Shown one piece after another: positions 44,336 to 53,211 of a stretch of DNA of 64,000 bases (positions within the stretch are counted from its first letter, which is position 1; every line of letters begins with the position of its first letter). A program made the translations under genes and the position numbers. Below the pieces are notes generated by a model. The model did not search any database, was not told where the DNA came from, and was given only the letters and a program-made list of their open reading frames with translations. The stretch lies in the NCBI GenBank assembly GCA_944326945.1, contig CALVFY010000007.1, positions 1 through 64,000 on the forward strand, in the 5' to 3' direction. Origin of the DNA: an uncultured Rikenellaceae bacterium. GTDB taxonomy: Bacteria > Bacteroidota > Bacteroidia > Bacteroidales > Rikenellaceae.

Positions 44336-45571
44336 ATGATTCTATATGCGATATTTGCCATCTCTCTGGCAGCTCTTCTGGTAGATTACTACATATATAA
44401 ACGGGTAATCCGTACTCATCGTTGGGGTAAATGGATAAGAATCGGGTATATTGCCTACGCCTTGGCCGTAGACCTTATCATCATTTCGGCTTTGGTGTCC
44501 TATCGCAACAGTCTGGATCGGGAGTCGCCTCATTTGTTACACGCCATAAGCTGGGTGTTCTTCATCTTTTTCCTGAACGCACTCCCGAAGCTGATTTATG
44601 CCGTAGTGTCATTACCCGATTTATTGACAAAAAAGATAACCGGCAAACCTTCTCATTTATTTGGATATATCGGCACCGCATTGGGAGTATGCGTCTTTTG
44701 GGCCATGCTTTGGGGAGGTACTGTCGGACGCAGTAAAATCAAAGTTCGTCAGGTGGAAATTACCTCACCTCGTATTCCCGTTGCGTTCGACGGATTTCGA
44801 ATCGCTCAGTTTTCCGACACTCACGTCGGAATGTTGATCCGCAGCGATAAAATATTGGGAAGGATGGTCGACACGATCAATGCCCTCAAACCCGATATTG
44901 CGGTTAACTGCGGTGATCTGGTCAACACTCAGGCTGGCGAACTGACTCCGGAGATTGTCTCCACACTCTCCGGCATTCAAGCGCCGGTCTATTCCGTGTT
45001 AGGAAATCATGATTTGGGAATCTATATCCATGATACCGTAAAAATCTCACCCTCGGAGAGTGTCAATCAATTACTGATGCTTCAGAAACAGATGGGATGG
45101 ACTCCATTGGTGAACGAATCTCGTTTCCTGACCCGAGGAGCGGATCGCATAACCATTTCCGGCATCAATTTCCCTGCAAATTACAAATTGAACGGACATG
45201 CCTCTTCGATGAGCGGAGTTGACTTGGAAAAGACTTTTTCCGGAATACCCGATTCCTTATACAACATCTCCATTTCTCACGCTCCCCAACTCTGGGATAA
45301 TCTATTGGCCGCAGGAATGAGTGATTTAACACTGTCGGGGCACATACACAGTATGCAGATGAAATTTCGTATAGGGAAATGGGCCTGGTCGCCAGCCCGC
45401 TGGATGTACACGCGTTGGAGCGGTCTTTATGAAAAAGACGGACGTCAACTCTATATCAACGACGGAATAGGCTACGTACTCTATCCGATGCGTATCGGCA
45501 CCTATCCTGAAGTGACACTAATCGTATTACGCCACGGAGCCGATTCACAAGCGAAAACTATTCGACCATGA
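44336..45571 (+). CDS. membrane-anchored metallophosphoesterase
   Basis: 411 residues. Three or four N-terminal membrane segments (about residues 2-18, 35-55, 70-95, 107-125), then a calcineurin-like domain: FSDTHVGML (metal Asp/His), NCGDLVNT, LGNHDLG and SGHIHSMQM. Resembles YkuE/YaeI-type phosphodiesterases, which act on phospholipid or UDP-sugar lipids at the membrane. The catalytic domain would be on the side opposite to the cytoplasm or inside depending on topology, which I cannot settle. Its stop overlaps the next gene (ATGA, 45568). Confidence 0.88.
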   Translation: MILYAIFAISLAALLVDYYIYKRVIRTHRWGKWIRIGYIAYALAVDLIIISALVSYRNSLDRESPHLLHAISWVFFIFFLNALPKLIYAVVSLPDLLTKKITGKPSHLFGYIGTALGVCVFWAMLWGGTVGRSKIKVRQVEITSPRIPVAFDGFRIAQFSDTHVGMLIRSDKILGRMVDTINALKPDIAVNCGDLVNTQAGELTPEIVSTLSGIQAPVYSVLGNHDLGIYIHDTVKISPSESVNQLLMLQKQMGWTPLVNESRFLTRGADRITISGINFPANYKLNGHASSMSGVDLEKTFSGIPDSLYNISISHAPQLWDNLLAAGMSDLTLSGHIHSMQMKFRIGKWAWSPARWMYTRWSGLYEKDGRQLYINDGIGYVLYPMRIGTYPEVTLIVLRHGADSQAKTIRP

Positions 45572-46227
45572 AGGTAATCGTATCCGCAGCCGTCTCCATT
45601 GACGGGTATTTGGACGACACAAGTCCCGAGCGTCTGGTATTATCCGGAGCGGAAGATTGGGCCGAAGTTCACAGACTCAGAGCCGAATGCGATGCCATAT
45701 TAGTGGGAGCAGAAACACTTCGTAAGGACAATCCTGCCTTGGTGATCCGCGATTCCGTTCTACGAGCCGAACGAATAGCCCGAGGACAAAACCCGGATCA
45801 AACCAAAGTGACACTTAGCCGAACGGGCCGTCTGTCTTCCGATCTTCGCTTTTTCACTGAAGGAGAGGGCGAAAAGGTCGTTTTCTTACAAGAACCTCTT
45901 CCGTCCACCATTCATCAACTTGCAGAATATGCCTCAATCATTTCTGTGCCTCAATTAACAGCCTCGAGCATCGTGAACGAATTGGAAAGACGAGGTTGTC
46001 ATTCCTTGTTGATTGAGGGTGGAAGTCAAGTGCTCGATATGTTTTTTAAAGAGAATCGGGTCGATGAATTTCGCCTTGCCATAGCTCCCTTTTTCGTAGG
46101 AGAGAGTGGGGCGCCACGATTGGTTCACGAAGGTGCATTCCCGTTCGACAAAGAACACCGTATGACATTGCTTGAAGCGAGGAAAGTAGGCGACATGGCT
46201 GTAATGCATTATAAATTGGAACCATGA
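45568..46227 (+). CDS. RibD reductase-domain protein (pyrimidine reductase)
   Basis: 219 residues corresponding to the C-terminal half of RibD: MKVIVSAAVSIDGYLDD start, AECDAILVGAETLRKDNPAL (about residues 39-58) and SLLIEGGSQVLDMFF (about 149-163). It would reduce 5-amino-6-ribosylamino-uracil phosphate with NADPH in riboflavin synthesis. It overlaps the metallophosphoesterase gene by ATGA and the deaminase-domain gene by ATGA, so the order is reductase first, deaminase second, the reverse of fused RibD. Confidence 0.87.
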   Translation: MKVIVSAAVSIDGYLDDTSPERLVLSGAEDWAEVHRLRAECDAILVGAETLRKDNPALVIRDSVLRAERIARGQNPDQTKVTLSRTGRLSSDLRFFTEGEGEKVVFLQEPLPSTIHQLAEYASIISVPQLTASSIVNELERRGCHSLLIEGGSQVLDMFFKENRVDEFRLAIAPFFVGESGAPRLVHEGAFPFDKEHRMTLLEARKVGDMAVMHYKLEP

Positions 46228-46664
46228 GAACTGACCGAGAATATTTACAGGAAGCCATTCAACAAAGTCGTTTTTGTGTGCCGACAAGCAGTGCTTATTG
46301 TGTTGGGGCAGTGATCGTCATGCCCTCCGGGAAAATTTATCGGGGATACACTCACGAGACAGGCCCGAGCAACCATGCCGAGGAGGAAGCAATCGCCAAG
46401 GCCCTCGCAGCAGGAGAATCCCTGCGAGGAGCAGCCATATATAGTTCTATGGAACCCTGCTCGGTACGTAAATCCAAACCCGAATCCTGCACATCATTGA
46501 TCTTGCGACACGGTTTTTCAAAGGTAGTGTTTGCACTGCACGAACCTCCCTGTTTCGTAGACTGCCACGGCGAAGAGTTGTTACGAAAGGCAGGTGTCGA
46601 TGTGGTTGTTATCCCGGAACTGGCTGCCGAAGTCGAAATGATCAATCGTCATATCTGTCAGTAA
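46224..46664 (+). CDS. RibD deaminase-domain protein
   Basis: 146 residues matching the N-terminal half of RibD. Cytidine-deaminase-fold zinc site: SNHAEEEA (His51, catalytic Glu53) and MEPCSVRKSKPESC (Cys79, Cys89). It would deaminate the pyrimidine intermediate in riboflavin synthesis. Starts 4 nt inside the reductase gene. A lone deaminase plus reductase pair can replace bifunctional RibD. It may instead be a second, specialised copy; other rib genes are not in the window. Confidence 0.87.
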   Translation: MRTDREYLQEAIQQSRFCVPTSSAYCVGAVIVMPSGKIYRGYTHETGPSNHAEEEAIAKALAAGESLRGAAIYSSMEPCSVRKSKPESCTSLILRHGFSKVVFALHEPPCFVDCHGEELLRKAGVDVVVIPELAAEVEMINRHICQ

Positions 46665-46723
46665 AATTGCCTGATTATTGTTAAGGCCCTTTCAGGAGCT
46701 TTTTTGTTAATTTTCCATAAATA

Positions 46724-46737
46724 AATGAATATTCATT
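46724..46737. promoter_or_regulatory. palindrome upstream of the TetR gene (operator candidate 1)
   Basis: Perfect 14-nt palindrome AATGAATATTCATT, 9 nt upstream of the predicted -33 element. Its half-site AATGAATA recurs in the second palindrome at 46790. Confidence 0.6.
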
Positions 46738-46745
46738 CATTATTT

Positions 46746-46777
46746 TTTGGAAAACCCGAAAATAGTTTCCATATTTG
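46746..46777 (+). promoter_or_regulatory. promoter of the tetR-export operon
   Basis: -33 TTTG (46746-46749), 20-nt spacer and -7 CATATTTG (46770-46777; one mismatch to TAnnTTTG). Flanked by palindromes on both sides, the layout of an autoregulated TetR gene. Confidence 0.65.
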
Positions 46778-46789
46778 GCATCGAATATG

Positions 46790-46807
46790 AATGAATAATT
46801 ATTCATT
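46790..46807. promoter_or_regulatory. palindrome downstream of the TetR promoter (operator candidate 2)
   Basis: Perfect 18-nt palindrome AATGAATAATTATTCATT close to the likely transcript start and 7 nt before the preferred tetR start. It contains the alternative ATG at 46791, an extra reason to choose 46815. Confidence 0.65.
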
Positions 46808-46814
46808 TAAAATT

Positions 46815-47402
46815 ATGTCGAAAAGAATTGATACATCGAAAATCGAGCGGATACGTAATGCAGCGATTGAAATCATCAGCGAACAGGGAATCCACAACTG
46901 TTCCGTAGCGGCTATTGCAAAAAAAGCCGGAGTTTCGGTTGGATATCTGTATCGGCATTACTCTGGGAAAAACGAGCTTATCAACGATATGTTGGAGCAA
47001 TACTTCAACACTATCAATGAGAAGATATCCTCTTTGATTACGGAAAAACATGGAGTAGAGACAATTGTCGAGGGCGTAATACGTCACATTCTGCATATCG
47101 CACAGGGAAATGAAGCGAAAATAAAATTTTTGATCATGTTGCTCAATGATTTTTCCGTAACGATTCGTCCCTCCTTAACGACTCGTGTAGATGCTTTGGC
47201 AGAAGAGTTGATGGTAATGGTTCGCAACAGCCATCATGTGAGACAAGATTTATTTCCAGAAGACCTGTATCACGCCATGATCGGCTTGCCGATGCAATAC
47301 TTGGCACTGCATTATAATCAGATAATCAGTTGCGTAGAATACAAAGAGATAGATGCAGACCATGTAGTGGCTCAGGCGATGAATATGATAACAATAAAAT
47401 AA
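46815..47402 (+). CDS. TetR-family transcriptional regulator
   Basis: 195 residues from the preferred start (MSKRIDTSK); 46791 would lie within the operator palindrome. HTH: AAIAKKAGVSVGYLYRHYSG (about residues 33-52), preceded by RIRNAAIEIISEQG. The ligand-binding C-terminal half is unlike other families by eye. It heads an operon with TolC, HlyD and two permeases and is probably its repressor; the flanking palindromes fit autoregulation. Confidence 0.88.
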   Translation: MSKRIDTSKIERIRNAAIEIISEQGIHNCSVAAIAKKAGVSVGYLYRHYSGKNELINDMLEQYFNTINEKISSLITEKHGVETIVEGVIRHILHIAQGNEAKIKFLIMLLNDFSVTIRPSLTTRVDALAEELMVMVRNSHHVRQDLFPEDLYHAMIGLPMQYLALHYNQIISCVEYKEIDADHVVAQAMNMITIK

Positions 47403-47419
47403 GATTAATGTATTGCTGT

Positions 47420-48847
47420 ATGAAAAAATTGATTCTGCTGACGGCTCTGATCTGCACAGTCCTCGGAGCAGAAGCCCAAGAGGGTAAGATGATGCTGTCA
47501 TTCGACGATGCCCTGACCCGAACCCTGACCAATAATCCGGAAATCAGTGCATTGCAGTACGAAAAAAAGGCTGCGGAACAAGAACGCAAAGCAGCATTCG
47601 GACTACGACTGCCTCAGATAGGAGTCACCGGAACCTATGCATACTTAGGAAAGGATATTGGGGTCGACCTGAACGGATTGAAAACACCGGTCAAAGGTAT
47701 TATGGAAGGACTGGGAGGGACAGGAATACTTCCTCCGGAAATTCTGCAACAAGCAGGGGCCTTATTAGGGCAAAATTGGGGATTGACGATTCAAGATCGA
47801 AACACGGCATTTATCGGAGGCAGTGTCACCATGCCACTCTATACGGGAGGCAAGATCAACGCAGCGAATAATGCAGCCAAAATCAACGAACGCACGACCC
47901 AGGAAAAGGGTAACCAAAGCCGCAATGCCCTGGTCTCTCAATTAGTAGAATATTATTATGGAGTGGCTCTTGCCAATCAAGTGGTTGCCGTACGCCAACA
48001 GGTAGTCGATGGAGTAAGGGTGCATCTGAACGATGCTATTGCACTGGAAAAGAACGGGATCATATCGCAGGGCGATCGGCTGTATGCCGAAGTGAAAATG
48101 GCCGAAGCCGAACGGGAATTACTTCAATCGCAATTACAGGCTCGGACCATTACAACCGCTCTGAGCAATACATTAAATGAAGAGCAGGAATATATTCCCG
48201 TATCACCCATGTTTATCCTTAAAGAGATAGAAGAGGTTTCCTATTTCAAGTATCTGGCAATCAAAAACAATCCATTATTAAATCAGGTTGCACTGAAACG
48301 AGACCTGGCCAAAGAGAATGTAAGGTTGCAACGTTCGGAATTTTTGCCGCAAGTCGCCTTGGGTGGAGGCACGTTCTTCTATAATTATCAATTCTCGAAA
48401 TACCTGCCCACATGGGTAGTAGGAGCCGGTATTCAGATAAAAATATTCGATGGTTTGAACCGGGAGTATAAGTTCAGTGCCGCAAAAAATACCGTACGCC
48501 AGGTCGAGGCATTACAGACCAAAGCCGGCAATGACATTTCGGTATTGATCGAAAAACTCTACAACGAAATGCGTACATACCACGATCAGATGCCATCCAT
48601 CGAAGCCTCTCTGAAATTTGCCCAAGAATATCTTCGGATTCAGAATGCGGCCTTCAAAGAGGGAATGGCTTCGTCGGCTGACGTGATTGATGCCCAGTTG
48701 AATCTGGCCAAGATCAAAACCGAACGGATTCAAGCCGCCTATTATTACGATCTGATGTTGGCTCGACTATTGGAAGCAGCCGGTGTAAGCGACCAATTCA
48801 GTAATTACGGGAAGCGCACCTCTGCCATACAAATTAAATTTGAATAA
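47420..48847 (+). CDS. TolC-family outer-membrane efflux protein
   Basis: 475 residues. Signal peptide MKKLILLTALICTVLGAEAQ, then the two OEP repeats with long coiled-coil helices (for example ALSNTLNEEQEYIPVSPM and the tail DVIDAQLNLAKIKTERIQAA). Outer-membrane channel that joins with the HlyD-like adaptor encoded next. The start at 47420 gives the cleanest signal peptide; 47408 adds four residues. 17 nt after tetR stop. Confidence 0.9.
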   Translation: MKKLILLTALICTVLGAEAQEGKMMLSFDDALTRTLTNNPEISALQYEKKAAEQERKAAFGLRLPQIGVTGTYAYLGKDIGVDLNGLKTPVKGIMEGLGGTGILPPEILQQAGALLGQNWGLTIQDRNTAFIGGSVTMPLYTGGKINAANNAAKINERTTQEKGNQSRNALVSQLVEYYYGVALANQVVAVRQQVVDGVRVHLNDAIALEKNGIISQGDRLYAEVKMAEAERELLQSQLQARTITTALSNTLNEEQEYIPVSPMFILKEIEEVSYFKYLAIKNNPLLNQVALKRDLAKENVRLQRSEFLPQVALGGGTFFYNYQFSKYLPTWVVGAGIQIKIFDGLNREYKFSAAKNTVRQVEALQTKAGNDISVLIEKLYNEMRTYHDQMPSIEASLKFAQEYLRIQNAAFKEGMASSADVIDAQLNLAKIKTERIQAAYYYDLMLARLLEAAGVSDQFSNYGKRTSAIQIKFE

Positions 48848-48874
48848 TATTAAAAACACACAAAACACATACTT

Positions 48875-49864
48875 ATGAAAAAGAGCAATGTGATCGGACT
48901 GATCGGAGCGATTCTTGCCGTAGCCGCAATCGTGGCATTGATTAGCTGGGTGATCATTAAACCTGCCCCGGAATTGTTGCAGGGAGAAACGGATGTGACC
49001 AGCTATAAAGCATCGTCCAAACTGGCCGGAAGAATTGAGAAAATGTTCGTGAAAGAGGGCCAGAAAGTGCGCAAGGGCGAGTTGCTGTACACACTGAGCA
49101 TTCCCGAAGTGGAGGCCAAACTTCGTCAGGCCAAAGCCGCGGAAAGTGCAGCCCAAGCCCAGGACAAAATGGCCATGGCCGGTGCACGAATCCAACAAAT
49201 CGAAGCGGCACAAAGCCTGTGGCAAAAGGCTGAGGCAGGAGTAGCCCTGGCTCAAAAAACTTTCGACCGAATCGACAATCTCTACAAGGAAGGAGTAGTG
49301 CCCGCTCAGAAACATGACGAAGCATTGGCAAATCTGAATGCCATGAAAGCCACTGCCGCCGCCGCAAAATCACAATACGACATGGCCGTAGCCGGAACCC
49401 GTAAAGAAGATAAAGCAGCCGCTGCAGCTCTTGTTGCTCAGGCTGCCGGAGCCGTTTCCGAAGTGGAAAGTTATGTGTCGGATGCCTGTGTATATTCGCC
49501 CGTAGACGGAGAGGTGTCGACGATTATTGCAGAAGTCGGCGAATTGGTCGGAAGCGGATATCCGGTCGTCACGATTCTCGACATGAGTGACAAATGGGTC
49601 TCTTTCAATATCAAAGAAACATTGTTGCCCAAGATCAAAATGGGTACGAAAATGCAGGCCGAAGTGCCTGCATTGGCAAAAAATGTGGAATTGGAGGTCT
49701 ACTATATTGCTCCACAGGCCGATTTTGCCACCTGGTCGGCAACTCGGACCCGCGGAGGTTTCGACATTCGAACATTCAATGTCAAAGCCCGGCCGGTAGG
49801 CGCAGAGGAACCAGACCTGCGTCCGGGAATGAGCGCCATTGTAAATTGGAATGAACTGAAATAG
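48875..49864 (+). CDS. HlyD/membrane-fusion-protein family adaptor
   Basis: 329 residues. One N-terminal membrane segment (about residues 7-30), a lipoyl-like half (KLAGRIEKMFVKEGQKVRKG, about 45-64), an Ala-rich helical hairpin (about 75-185) and the second barrel half (ACVYSPVDGEVSTIIAEVGE, about 205-224; DGEV typical). Bridges an inner-membrane exporter and TolC. 27 nt after the TolC gene. Confidence 0.92.
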   Translation: MKKSNVIGLIGAILAVAAIVALISWVIIKPAPELLQGETDVTSYKASSKLAGRIEKMFVKEGQKVRKGELLYTLSIPEVEAKLRQAKAAESAAQAQDKMAMAGARIQQIEAAQSLWQKAEAGVALAQKTFDRIDNLYKEGVVPAQKHDEALANLNAMKATAAAAKSQYDMAVAGTRKEDKAAAAALVAQAAGAVSEVESYVSDACVYSPVDGEVSTIIAEVGELVGSGYPVVTILDMSDKWVSFNIKETLLPKIKMGTKMQAEVPALAKNVELEVYYIAPQADFATWSATRTRGGFDIRTFNVKARPVGAEEPDLRPGMSAIVNWNELK

Positions 49865-49880
49865 AAACGGAGGAAGAATT

Positions 49881-51059
49881 ATGGGATTCTTCAAAAAGAC
49901 AGGAAATGTATTACAACGTGAGTGGGGACGGATACGACGCTATCCGATCCATCCTACGATCATGGTCATACTTCCCGTCATATCGTTTCTCTTTTTTGCG
50001 GTTATTTTCGGAGAAGGTACGCCTCGCAACATGCCGATTGCTGTGCTCGACCAGGATCATTCATCTCTCTCTCGGCAATTGACCTCAATGATAGACGCTA
50101 CTCCGGCAGCCATGGTCTCCTATGACATTCAGGACATGGAACAAGGCAAGCGGATGATGCGTCGGGGAAAAATTGAGGCTATCGTCTGTATTCCGAGAGA
50201 CTTCGAAAAAAACATTTACAGCAATACACCCACACGGGTAGGCGCTTTTGTGAACGGCACAAACCTTGCCGCCAACGGATTTTTGGGAAAAGACCTGCAA
50301 ACCACAGTGATGACATTCTCCACGGGCGTGCAGATCCAGACATTAGTAAAGAAAGGTCTCACGGAAGTGCAGGCATACAACCAGGCCATGCCTGTCTATT
50401 TCGACCGGCACCTGCTGTTCAATCCATGGGTGAATTACGGCTATTTTCTCATGCCCAGTTTCATGCCCATGATGCTGATGATCTTCACGATTCTGCTAAC
50501 GGTATTCGTTATCGGCACAGAACTTAAAAATGCCACGGCCGGAGAGTGGATGGCAGCCGCCGGCGGAGATATCTGGCCCGCCCTGATCGGAAAAATGATT
50601 CCCTATACGGGAGCCATGTTCCTGATGAGTTTATTAATGAATACAATCATGTATAAATGGGTCGGAGTGCCACTGAACGGAAGCGCCATACTGTTGATTC
50701 TGGCAGGATTTCTCTTTGTATTGTCCTATCAGGCAATAGGTATACTTATCGTCTCGATACTGAGCAACCTGCGCCTTTCGCTTTCGATTGCAGGAGGGTA
50801 TTCCGTGTTGGCATTCACCTTTTCCGGGCTGACATTCCCGTTAATGGCCATGGATTGGTATGTTATTGCGTTCAGCAGAATTTTCCCGTTCACATTCTAT
50901 ACGGATGTGTTTATCGACCAGGCTATGCGAGGGGCTCCGATCATCTATTCCATTCACGATTTAGGCTGGATGACCATTATCTTCATTCTGTTGCCCTTGC
51001 TCTGTCTGCCGCGGCTGAAAAAGATTGCCACAAACGAAATCTATTGGAGGAGGATGTAA
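49881..51059 (+). CDS. ABC-2 type permease, YhhJ/YbhR-like (first)
   Basis: 392 residues. One N-terminal membrane segment (about 27-45), a large periplasmic loop (RNMPIAVLDQDHSSLSRQL and on) and five C-terminal segments (about 175-375). Matches ABC2_membrane_3 permeases that pair with HlyD proteins for drug or polyketide export. No ATP-binding domain is fused. 16 nt after the HlyD gene and 1 nt before the second permease. Confidence 0.9.
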   Translation: MGFFKKTGNVLQREWGRIRRYPIHPTIMVILPVISFLFFAVIFGEGTPRNMPIAVLDQDHSSLSRQLTSMIDATPAAMVSYDIQDMEQGKRMMRRGKIEAIVCIPRDFEKNIYSNTPTRVGAFVNGTNLAANGFLGKDLQTTVMTFSTGVQIQTLVKKGLTEVQAYNQAMPVYFDRHLLFNPWVNYGYFLMPSFMPMMLMIFTILLTVFVIGTELKNATAGEWMAAAGGDIWPALIGKMIPYTGAMFLMSLLMNTIMYKWVGVPLNGSAILLILAGFLFVLSYQAIGILIVSILSNLRLSLSIAGGYSVLAFTFSGLTFPLMAMDWYVIAFSRIFPFTFYTDVFIDQAMRGAPIIYSIHDLGWMTIIFILLPLLCLPRLKKIATNEIYWRRM

Positions 51060-51060
51060 G

Positions 51061-52254
51061 ATGAAGACAGAACGGTTTTGTGTAAAATGCAAGGAATTTC
51101 GCTCGGTACTTCGAACTGAGTACCGCCATATATTTCGGGATGCGGGGGTCATGTTGGTTTTGATCTTTGCCATTCTTATCTATGCCACGGTCTACGCCCT
51201 GGCATACAAAAATCAAGTGGTACGCAGCATTCCCGTAGCGGTAATCGACCATAGTCAAAGTGCTTCAAGTCGTAAATTGATCGAAACCTTCGATGCCGAA
51301 CCCAACATCTATGTCTCCTACACTCCCTCCTCGATGGAGGATGCAAAAGATCTGTTCTTCGACCGGAAGATACACGGCATTATATATATTCCATACGACT
51401 ACGAAAAGAAGTTGATGCGAGGAGAGAAAGCTATCGTAGGCGTTTATGCAGATGCCAGCTATTTTCTGATGTACCGGCAGGTCTTCTCCGACGTGGTAAG
51501 CGGGGTGACCGGAGTAGGGGGTGAAGTCGAATTCGTTCGGCTACTCGCCGCAGGAGCCACGATTCCCCAAGCCGAAGCTACGATCAATCCGGTCTCATAC
51601 AGTGTGACAAATCTGTTTAATCCCTACGGAGGCTACGGATCGTTCGTGATGCCGGCAATCATCATTATTATCATCCAGCAGACCCTTTTGATCGGAATCG
51701 GAATGATCGGGGGAACCTGGAGAGAATTCGGCGTCTACAAAAAACTCTGTCTGCCCGGAGAGAGACGACTCTCCATGCTCCCGATCGTATTCGGAAAGAC
51801 AGTGGCCTATTTGTCGATTTATGCCGTGACGCTTACCTATATTCTTGTCATACACTACCGAATATTCCACTATCCGATGAACGGAACCTTCTGGAATATC
51901 ATAGCGTTTCTTATTCCCTATATGCTGTCGACCATATTCCTGGGAATCGCCATTTCGACGCTATTCCGCTATCGCGAAAATTCTCTGTTGTTCATGTTGT
52001 GGAGTTCGATTCCGATGCTGATGATCAGCGGCGCCTCCATTCCCAAAGAGACTATTCCACATTGGTTGTACGAGTTCGGGAAAATCTTCCCCAGCAGTAG
52101 TGGTGTAGAAGGTTTCCTGAGAATACAAACCATGGGGGCCTCGCTTTCCGACGTAATGGAACCCTATACGACTCTATGGATACTGACCGGTATCTATCTG
52201 ATTTTGGCTTGTGCAGGGCTTCGCAGAGTAATGAATATGACGGAAAAAGAATAA
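51061..52254 (+). CDS. ABC-2 type permease, YhhJ/YbhS-like (second)
   Basis: 397 residues, similar layout to its neighbour: N-terminal segment (about 30-50), periplasmic loop with SIPVAVIDHSQSASSRKLIE and membrane segments after about residue 190 (a run of isoleucines in AIIIIIIQQTLLIGIGMIGG). Paralogue of the first permease, with which it presumably makes a heterodimer. Starts 2 nt after the first permease's stop. No ATPase gene follows; the operon ends at the hairpin at 52272-52307. Confidence 0.9.
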   Translation: MKTERFCVKCKEFRSVLRTEYRHIFRDAGVMLVLIFAILIYATVYALAYKNQVVRSIPVAVIDHSQSASSRKLIETFDAEPNIYVSYTPSSMEDAKDLFFDRKIHGIIYIPYDYEKKLMRGEKAIVGVYADASYFLMYRQVFSDVVSGVTGVGGEVEFVRLLAAGATIPQAEATINPVSYSVTNLFNPYGGYGSFVMPAIIIIIIQQTLLIGIGMIGGTWREFGVYKKLCLPGERRLSMLPIVFGKTVAYLSIYAVTLTYILVIHYRIFHYPMNGTFWNIIAFLIPYMLSTIFLGIAISTLFRYRENSLLFMLWSSIPMLMISGASIPKETIPHWLYEFGKIFPSSSGVEGFLRIQTMGASLSDVMEPYTTLWILTGIYLILACAGLRRVMNMTEKE

Positions 52255-52271
52255 AAACTCGTCTTCACATA

Positions 52272-52307
52272 AAAAAATGCGACAAGATTAATCTTGTCGC
52301 ATTTTTT
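52272..52307. terminator. 36-nt perfect palindromic terminator
   Basis: AAAAAATGCGACAAGATT is followed immediately by its exact reverse complement, giving an 18-bp inverted repeat without spacer. It separates the convergent exporter operon and purU and can stop both. Confidence 0.93.
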
Positions 52308-52314
52308 ATGCACT

Positions 52315-53184
52315 TTATGTAAATATGACCGTTTTGTTTTTGTAGGTCAATATCTTGCGCTCGATATGTTTCTCCACGGCCTGAGACAATACAATCTTTT
52401 CCAAATCCTGTCCTTTATGAATCAGACTGGCCACCGAATCACGATGGGAGATTCGCACGATATTCTGCTCGATAATGGGGCCTGCATCCAATTCGGTAGT
52501 CACATAGTGACTGGTAGCTCCGATCAACTTCACGCCTCGTTCATGGGCGGCATGATAAGGCTTTGCCCCCACGAACGCAGGCAGAAAAGAGTGGTGAATG
52601 TTGATGATATTATGAGGATAACGATTAATGAAATCTCCGGAAAGAATCTGCATATACCGCGCCAGTACTACAAAATCGATTCTGTTATCAGACAGCAATT
52701 TAAATGTTTTCTCCTCCTGCTCTGCCTTATTCTCTTTCGTAATCGGAATGTGGTAAAAGGGGATATCGAAACGCTCGGCTACACTTTGCAGATCGGGGTG
52801 ATTGCTTACGATCAGAGGTAACTCCACCTTCCACTCTCCGGCCGTATAACGAGCCAACAGATCGTACAGACAATGTGACATTTTGGAGACAAAAATCGCC
52901 ATTCTCGGAATACGATCACTGAAATAGACATTGAGCGTCACGCCGTATCGACGGGCAAACAGACGGTTAAACACCTCTTCGATATCCTCCCGAGGAATCC
53001 GAAAATTCTCCAATTGCCATTCGATCCTCATGAAAAAGACCTTTTCATCTCGATCCACATGCTGATCGAGGTATATAATATTTCCTCCGTTATCGTTAAT
53101 AAATCGAGTGGCAATGGCCAGGATACCTTGCCGATCCGGACAATGCATTAAAAGAATTGCGGTCGGGATTGTCTGTATCATCAT
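52315..53184 (-). CDS. purU: formyltetrahydrofolate deformylase
   Basis: 289 residues. N-terminal ACT domain (LLMHCPDRQGILAIATRF, about residues 11-28) and a C-terminal formyltransferase-fold domain: SNHPDLQSVAERF, VLARYMQILSGDFINRYPHN (about 197-216), INIHHSFLPAFVGAKPYHAA (catalytic His, Asn) and GPIIEQNIVRI. Hydrolyses 10-formyl-THF to formate and THF, balancing the one-carbon pool and purine synthesis. 27 nt downstream of the panE stop, same strand, so likely one transcript. Confidence 0.93.
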   Translation of the reverse strand: MMIQTIPTAILLMHCPDRQGILAIATRFINDNGGNIIYLDQHVDRDEKVFFMRIEWQLENFRIPREDIEEVFNRLFARRYGVTLNVYFSDRIPRMAIFVSKMSHCLYDLLARYTAGEWKVELPLIVSNHPDLQSVAERFDIPFYHIPITKENKAEQEEKTFKLLSDNRIDFVVLARYMQILSGDFINRYPHNIINIHHSFLPAFVGAKPYHAAHERGVKLIGATSHYVTTELDAGPIIEQNIVRISHRDSVASLIHKGQDLEKIVLSQAVEKHIERKILTYKNKTVIFT

Positions 53185-53211
53185 TTGAACGTAACTTATC
53201 TGATTGAAAAT

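Noticed and set aside
46791..46814. Upstream ATG as the tetR start
   Set aside because: It lies inside the 18-nt operator palindrome and adds eight residues not expected before the HTH; 46815 preferred.
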